From NCBI GenBank assembly GCA_015039365.1, contig WION01000007.1, positions 744,001-808,000 on the forward strand: a DNA stretch of 64,000 bases, written 5' to 3'. The notes below the pieces were generated by a model that saw only the letters and a program-made list of their open reading frames with translations, did no database searches and had not been told where the DNA came from. Both the position numbers and the translations under genes were made by a program. Below, piece after piece: positions 58,637 through 64,000 of this stretch (position 1 is the first letter of the stretch; each line of letters starts with the position of its first letter). The DNA is from Amanita rubescens (Eukaryota; Basidiomycota; Agaricomycetes; Agaricales; Amanitaceae).

Positions 58637-59442
58637 TTATGATGACGAATAAATCATAATTGCCTCTTGGAATTTGGCATCAACTCGAGTCCTGATACTC
58701 GTTGCACCTTCCTTGTAGCTGGGCTGCATTGGCGAAGTCAGTCTCAGAGTCGCATGGCTTACGAAGGTCGAGCTACGAACCGGTGCCAGTTTTTCCATCG
58801 TGTTCGCCAATGCCATCGCGTGGTCGTGTATACGCTTGATCTCCGACCTAATGAGACTGACAGTGGGGTTCTTGACGTTGACATGGGTTGCCCATGTGAA
58901 GAGTCTGCCTGCAGCGAAGGCAATTGAATGGATGATCGGAAGTCCAATGTCGAATCTCTCTGCGACATCCTTTTTCTCGCACGCTAGTTGCAACACCTTT
59001 TCGATGTTTGGTACAAGGACGTTAATGATGTCGAGGACATCTCCTGCTTCACTATCAGAGACGTTGCCAATGCCCTGTAACGGAACAGGATACGAATATA
59101 GATGGTCAGAATTCCGAATCCATCTGTGCAGTGGAAAGATCGCATGCCTTGATATCTTTTTCGCATTTGTCAAGATTACGTTCGACGAGAAGGACCTTAC
59201 GCATTATGCTCTAACAAAACAGGATCGGCTTAGTTTGAACAAATTACCGTTCAGCTACCCACCACCGCCTGTGAAATGGTGGCCGAATCTTGAACAGCAT
59301 CAATGCAAGAAACGAGGTCACGCGCATTCTCAGTGACTTGGTGTAGATCCTTTTTATACTGGTCAATGGCAGTTTCGACTACGTTTTGTTGATATCGAGG
59401 CAGAGTTAATGAAGACCAGTTAGACCACCGTAGAAGAGTCAT
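58637..59442 (-). CDS. HsbA-like protein without signal peptide, member I
   Basis: Starts MTLLRWSNWSSLTLPRYQQN, then VVETAIDQYKKDLHQVTENA; there is no internal Met, so the extension seen in G is probably really translated here. Exon 2 reads SIMRKVLLVERNLDKCEKDIK with a splice directly after. Exon 3 begins GIGNVSDSEAGDVLDIINVL and has CEKKDVAERF, an AAGRLFTWATHVNVKNPT segment and LANTMEKLAP; the last exon ends FQEAIMIYSSS. Intron 2 (59076-59147) has a GC donor (GCATGC). Closest relative in the window is G, with which it shares upstream sequence. Intact. No signal peptide. Confidence 0.72.
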
Positions 59443-60305
59443 TGAATTTTGGAGTTCTCGTCAACCGATGAATGGTTTTATCGGTCCTGCTGCGTCTTCT
59501 TTAGTCATACATCGCTAATTGCTCCGGCGAGTCCGACGACTCGGATGTGGGAAACGTGCATGACAGCACTTACCGATTCTGTGGGGGCGAATTTCCAAAC
59601 GGCGAGCATAGGATATTAAAGTTCTGTTTGAGGTTAGTAGTGCACCGCTGAACCAAACTTAAAAAGGATAGATCGGAACCTCGCTCAGGGTCACTTACCT
59701 CCGAGTCGAGGCTCGTGTCGGAACTTCAGTGTCCCGTGCGTGGAAGTAGTATGTAGTTCCAACGCCCCAGCATAAGGGTAGAAAGCTGCACAAATCGAGA
59801 ATAAGATGAACTTGATATTGCACTTTGAACATATCCAAGCAAGTCTTTGATGATATGAAGATACTATTACTAGTCATTGTTACGTATGTTGGTCATTAGC
59901 ATCGGATCCAGCACCGTTAGTGCATTTCTTCTGTCGCCGGACTATGAAATTAATATACACGAATGGAGCTGAGCGGGGTTATTCAAGTTTCCGAGTTTTC
60001 TGCCAGATGAGTATGGCAAAGAATTTTCCATAGCGAGAATTGAACATCGAGAATGGTGAGGGGGGATGGGAGAGGTCACATTGGCTGGACGAAGGGCGCT
60101 TGAGTCACAACGGTCACCGTAACATGAGGCCCGCAAAAATGGGTAACCACTGTGTCCGCCGTCTACCGCTCTCATTTGTCCGCTTCCTTGCTTTATGTCG
60201 TGAAGTTTGAGTCTAACGGCAACCACACAAGAGTATTGCTCTCGGTCCCTGGACCCTGGTGACTTGCATTGGACATTCACGTGCCCGTGACACCAACTTG
60301 AGTCC
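59443..60305. other. Intergenic, no supported gene
   Basis: The first ~300 bp resembles the upstream region of G; no feature in the rest. Confidence 0.5.
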
Positions 60306-62574
60306 ATGTCATCAAGTTCATCAAACGCGTTGTCCGGAATTCCCCAGGAACTCAAGGATTTATTCTCATGGAACCCACCTCTGCTGGTCCCACGCCCGTT
60401 CCCTGGCAGGAAAATGTCGACCAAAACTCATGAACCGGCGTTTTTCGATAAGCACTTTACCAAAGAGCTTAAGCTTCTCCACGTGAAGCGTCTTCCATCA
60501 CTTGCTCACGATATCGCCACCATTGTCGACAAAACAATCATGGATTCCTTCAACGATGGCGTCCAATTCCCACCATCTGATACATTGCTGTCGGCGCGGC
60601 AACTTAATTCTATTGTACGCAACATTGGTCGGGATAAGACAGATGAGAAAGCCTTGGCCAGCTTTTACGACAAAACCACTGCTTTGTTCTGCGCACCCAT
60701 AGCGTCGACTCTCGCTCTTCGACTTTCGGATTGGGATACTCTGCTCATGTGGACTCAGTCAGCCAATGCCTATGGCTATGCTATCGCTGGCGGATTCCTG
60801 CAAGTCGCCGGCCCTACAGATTTAGCTGACAAGGAGGCGCAGCTTAAGGAGGTCATGGATGAAGAAACGCTCAGGCTTTTCCGATCGCTTTCAACGCGTC
60901 TTGCGTCCCTGGTGACAAATGAATTCAAGAATATGGCTGCTGGTGGTCCCGAAGTAATGCTTGCGATCCCTAACCTCTCAAATTCTCCGAGCTTTGATTG
61001 GACTAGTTGCGATGCTCCGGAGTGTGCTTCGGCGACAAACCACGAGAGGGGGCGCAAAAATGTAGCCGAAGTGTCTGTAGGACCCGACGCCAAAAACACC
61101 CCATGGGCTTTCGACTCACGTTCAAACAACTCGACGTCTCTCTCGAACCCAGAGACAGTTCGACCACAAGGTGACGACGAAAGTGATGACGACGCTGTCG
61201 ATGACCCATCCTACAAAGATAGCCACGACCTGTCCGCGCAGTTCATCGTTCAACAGGCAAGCAAACATTCCATACTTCCCGAGATCCATAGCGCTAATTT
61301 GAGATTTTACCGAGGCATGGGCACAGGCCACGCGGGTAGATGGTTCCATCATTGTTCTCCAGTCTGGCAATCATGAGTTCATTGGCATTCGTCATCGAAC
61401 TACTCAAACTCTCTATATCTCAGATCTCATTGAGCCGCACGCCTGCAAGGATCCATCATACGGAAAACTCCATGTTGGCATATATATTGCAGGAATTAAG
61501 GATGCCCTCGATCGGGAAAGACAAAAGCACGACGCCCGGCCACCCGATGGTGGCAATGGTCCGTCTGGCAGTGGCGGCGGCAAGCAGGGTGGTCCGAGTG
61601 GCGGTGGTCCAGGCAGTGGGGACAGGGACAACCGTGGGGGTGGTCGGGGAGGCGGCCGCAGAGGTGAAAGCGGAGGTAGTAAGAAGTCAAAAAAGAACAA
61701 ATACTGGGGCGGAGCAGTCAGAAAGATGGCCGCAACTGCGCATGAAATGGCGGTAAAGGTGCATCCTATCTGATGTTGCGATATCATTCACCTAATCGTA
61801 CATATCAGAGCACCCTGGAACTAGCCAGCGGTCGTAATGTAATCCTGCTCTACCTCCAATATGGCATTTATGATTCATCAGCCCCCTCCACATTTGTTCG
61901 CTCCGGTCCAATTGGCTACCCTACGCCACTCCCTTCACGGGAAACCGTCCGACACTATCAGCTCGAAGAATGTCTCACTATTGTCTTGAAGTCCGAGATT
62001 GGACATGGTGCAACTGGCCAGGTACTTCGTGGCACACTAGAGGTCGAGGCGTCGGAATGTGTATCGTTGGATGTTGCTGTCAAACTTGCGTTAGCTAGTG
62101 AACAGCGCAAAGCCCTGAGGGACGAGTACAAGATTTATCATCAGCTGAGGTCAAAAGGAGTTATGGCCGGAATCACGACACCTCTGGGTTTGTTTGAGGA
62201 TGTGGAAGGTGGGGCATGTATACTTGTCATGCCGTATGTAGGCGCTCCGCTCGCTGCAACGCCTGAGCTTGTCTTGCCCATTTCATATCGGTGCATTGCT
62301 ATTTTGTATTGTTCTTATTCACATTTTCTGACAAGTTTGGGACAGGGAAGCAGTTCTTGCAACTTTGGCGGAAATACATGATGCCGACATACTCCACGGC
62401 GATCTTAGTTTGGACAACATACTTGTGTCTGATTCGGGTCTGACAATCATAGACTTTAGTCATTCGCGGGTGTGCCCTGATCAAGACGCAAAATATAGCG
62501 AATGTTCAAAGCTTTCGTCTCTCCTCGACCGACGTGAAACTCGCTATAGGCGCTTCTCGGCGAAAGGGATATAG
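60306..62574 (+). CDS. Large protein with C-terminal kinase-like domain, one apparent frameshift
   Basis: The N-terminal half (MSSSSSNALSGIPQELKDLF onward) has LPSLAHDIATIVDKTIMDSF and YGYAIAGGFLQVAGPTDLAD, with no named domain. Then SIIVLQSGNHEFIGIRHR, a Gly/Ser/Arg-rich linker (about 61.54-61.70 kb) and KKSKKNKYWGGAVRKMAA. After a GT-AG intron a kinase-like fold follows: IGHGATGQVLRGTL (Gly loop), DVAVKLAL (Lys), ILVMPYVGAPL (hinge), DILHGDLSLDNIL (catalytic loop, HGD in place of HRD) and LTIIDFSHS (DFS in place of DFG). Stop 62572-62574. Near 61332-61336 one extra G shifts the frame; removing one base would join the halves. Such proteins are common and expanded in Agaricomycetes; activity is uncertain. 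Start is the first ATG of the frame. Confidence 0.65.
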
Positions 62575-63692
62575 ACTCGAAACTTCTTCAAAGATGGCAT
62601 TATTCAGGGCTCAACTACACAGGCGCCGGCAATGAACTTACACTATACTAGTCACTACGTAATGCGAGGGATGCATATTTGGAGATCAACCCTAAGAGTA
62701 ACTCTTGCCGGAACAAATCCCTGTAAATACCCGCGAGACCCGAACGTCCTGGCGATACTTACGCCATGCATTAGCCACCCATGAGGATTCGGTTCACGCA
62801 TTATCATGCATTACCACGCATGATCACGATTCACGGCATTTTGTCCATTTTCGCAGAGCAAAATCGGCGAACAACATATATTTAATATCATGACACGACG
62901 ATATTGTATGTATAAATATCTTGAAAAAAGAAGGTTGCTACATGACCTGCATGAGGCTGTTGAACAAATGCCGTGCCCACGAAGAGTACACATGGACTAT
63001 GCGCAGCTCAGCATGTTCCTATCCGGAGAAAAAAAAAGAACAAGCAAGGTTAAAAGTATGGACGATCCGAGTCACGCTGTATGGATTTTTCATGTAGGTG
63101 CCGAGCCTGGGCGCTCCGGCAGCCCCTCGAACTTTCCACACGTTGCCGCGATAGAGCACATTTGCTGTAGAACTAGATAATGAACTGGGTTCGATATGGC
63201 AACAACAGGGGTATGTTAAAAAATCCTTTTCGGGTCTTTTTCTTTCTTTTCGGTGTACGATAGTTCAGCGCGTTGAACGGACGCATAATTAGTCCTCGTT
63301 TCGAAGAAATAAGTGACGTTGACACATTGTTTTTGTGGGTTACAATGCTCGTGTTATACTGCGGTGCCTATTGAGTCTGCCGAATAGAGAAAAATGGTCC
63401 AATTGGTAGGTGAGTCACTAAAAATACCCGTGGATTGGTTGGGTGGAATTACCGAGAGAGGGAAAAGATTATAAACCAATCACACAAACGTAACTATGGA
63501 CCCACAAGCCTACACACCTTCTAAATTAGGCAAGAAATGAGGGGCAGACTTGCTAAAGATGGAAATAAAATTAATGACACCAATCAATCGACAGGGTGGC
63601 CGAAGAAGTGACGGCAGGGTCCGGGGGGAATGCTAGTGGGGTATATAATACTCTGCGCCCGCTCGTCATGCCCGCCAAACATCTTCCGCACC
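62575..63692. other. Intergenic, promoter of the right-edge gene
   Basis: No gene supported. A TATA-like GTATATAATA lies near 63.64 kb, about 50 bp before the next start codon. Confidence 0.5.
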
Positions 63693-64000
63693 ATGGTCGC
63701 TCGATTTGTAAACAACTCCCGCCCCTCTTCTCACTCTCGCCGCTCTTCCTCCTCTTCGTGCGCTCCGGTTAAGCGTATCCTCGGAAAACAAAACAGAATG
63801 GCTGTACTACACCAACTCAGGACCCCTCTTTCCAACAAGGCTGCTATCGTCAATCGGAGTTTCGCTACACCACCCGCCGATATGCGAACTCCGCCTACGG
63901 CCACCACAACGACGACCCCCTTGACAAACACCCGTGTTCGTCTGCCTCGAACTCTACCCCGCCCTGCCCTTCGAGAAATTGACATGTCCATTGTCGAGGA
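63693..64000 (+). CDS. 5' part of an unidentified gene, cut by the window edge
   Basis: The frame is open from MVARFVNNSRPSSHSRRSSS to the edge (102 codons) with no stop. It is basic and Ser/Thr/Pro-rich, with KRILGKQNRMAVLHQL and later PRPALREIDMSIVEE. It looks like a disordered regulatory N-terminus. The first 30 residues are Arg/Ser-rich with no acid, which would also suit a mitochondrial presequence. A TATA box at about 63640 supports a promoter. An out-of-frame ATG at 63668 opens only a short frame. The family cannot be named from this part. Confidence 0.5.
   Translation, partial: MVARFVNNSRPSSHSRRSSSSSCAPVKRILGKQNRMAVLHQLRTPLSNKAAIVNRSFATPPADMRTPPTATTTTTPLTNTRVRLPRTLPRPALREIDMSIVE

Overview
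The window is fungal nuclear DNA, most likely from a mushroom-forming basidiomycete (Agaricomycetes). Genes are split by many 45-65 bp introns with GT-AG or, unusually often, GC-AG ends. Genes lie close together on both strands, and the recognisable proteins (DUF155/RMD1-like, GT61, Sec24, ELYS, HsbA-like, M43 protease, degenerate kinase-like proteins) form a typical basidiomycete set. No rRNA, tRNA or CRISPR was found.

Layout. 0-15 kb is mostly housekeeping: a triose-phosphate-type transporter (+), a DUF155/RMD1-like membrane protein (-), an MFS drug/H+ antiporter (-), a GT61 glycosyltransferase (-), and histone H2A (-) head-to-head with ATP10 (+). 14.0-22.3 kb holds SEC24 (+) followed by a secreted M43 metalloprotease (-). 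The SEC24 3' end plus the protease form a 2.4 kb unit repeated in tandem, and both copies carry indels. A BOL2-type BolA gene follows. 24-35 kb is the first cluster of HsbA-like (hydrophobic surface binding protein A) paralogues. It has three intact genes without signal peptides (+), one truncated copy and two decayed relics, with a kinase-like gene and a membrane protein in between. 37.6-47.6 kb returns to conserved genes: an unknown Ser/Pro-rich protein (-), KGD2 (-), homoserine dehydrogenase (-) and the nucleoporin ELYS (+). 48-59.5 kb is a second HsbA-like cluster, all on the minus strand. It mixes signal-peptide members (one broken, two apparently intact, one solo first exon) with two more members lacking a signal peptide. 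The ELYS tail and its neighbouring HsbA-like gene were duplicated here. The duplicated ELYS tail was then split by a 2.17 kb element with terminal inverted repeats that carries a scrambled mitochondrial HSP70 fragment. 60.3-62.6 kb is a large kinase-like protein gene, and the right edge cuts a new gene after its first ~100 codons.

How it fits together. Conserved single-copy genes form the framework, and two fast-evolving HsbA-like arrays grow and decay by local duplication between them. The array has two branches. Secreted members have a signal peptide, a TATA box about 58 bp before the ATG and GT-AG introns. Members without a signal peptide begin near a TxxQxKxDL motif; three of the five have a TATA box 72-73 bp before the ATG, and all five keep a GC-AG second intron. 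This two-branch family is the best candidate for undescribed biology. Several conserved genes carry single-base frameshifts, so some of the apparent breakage may be consensus error in the assembly.
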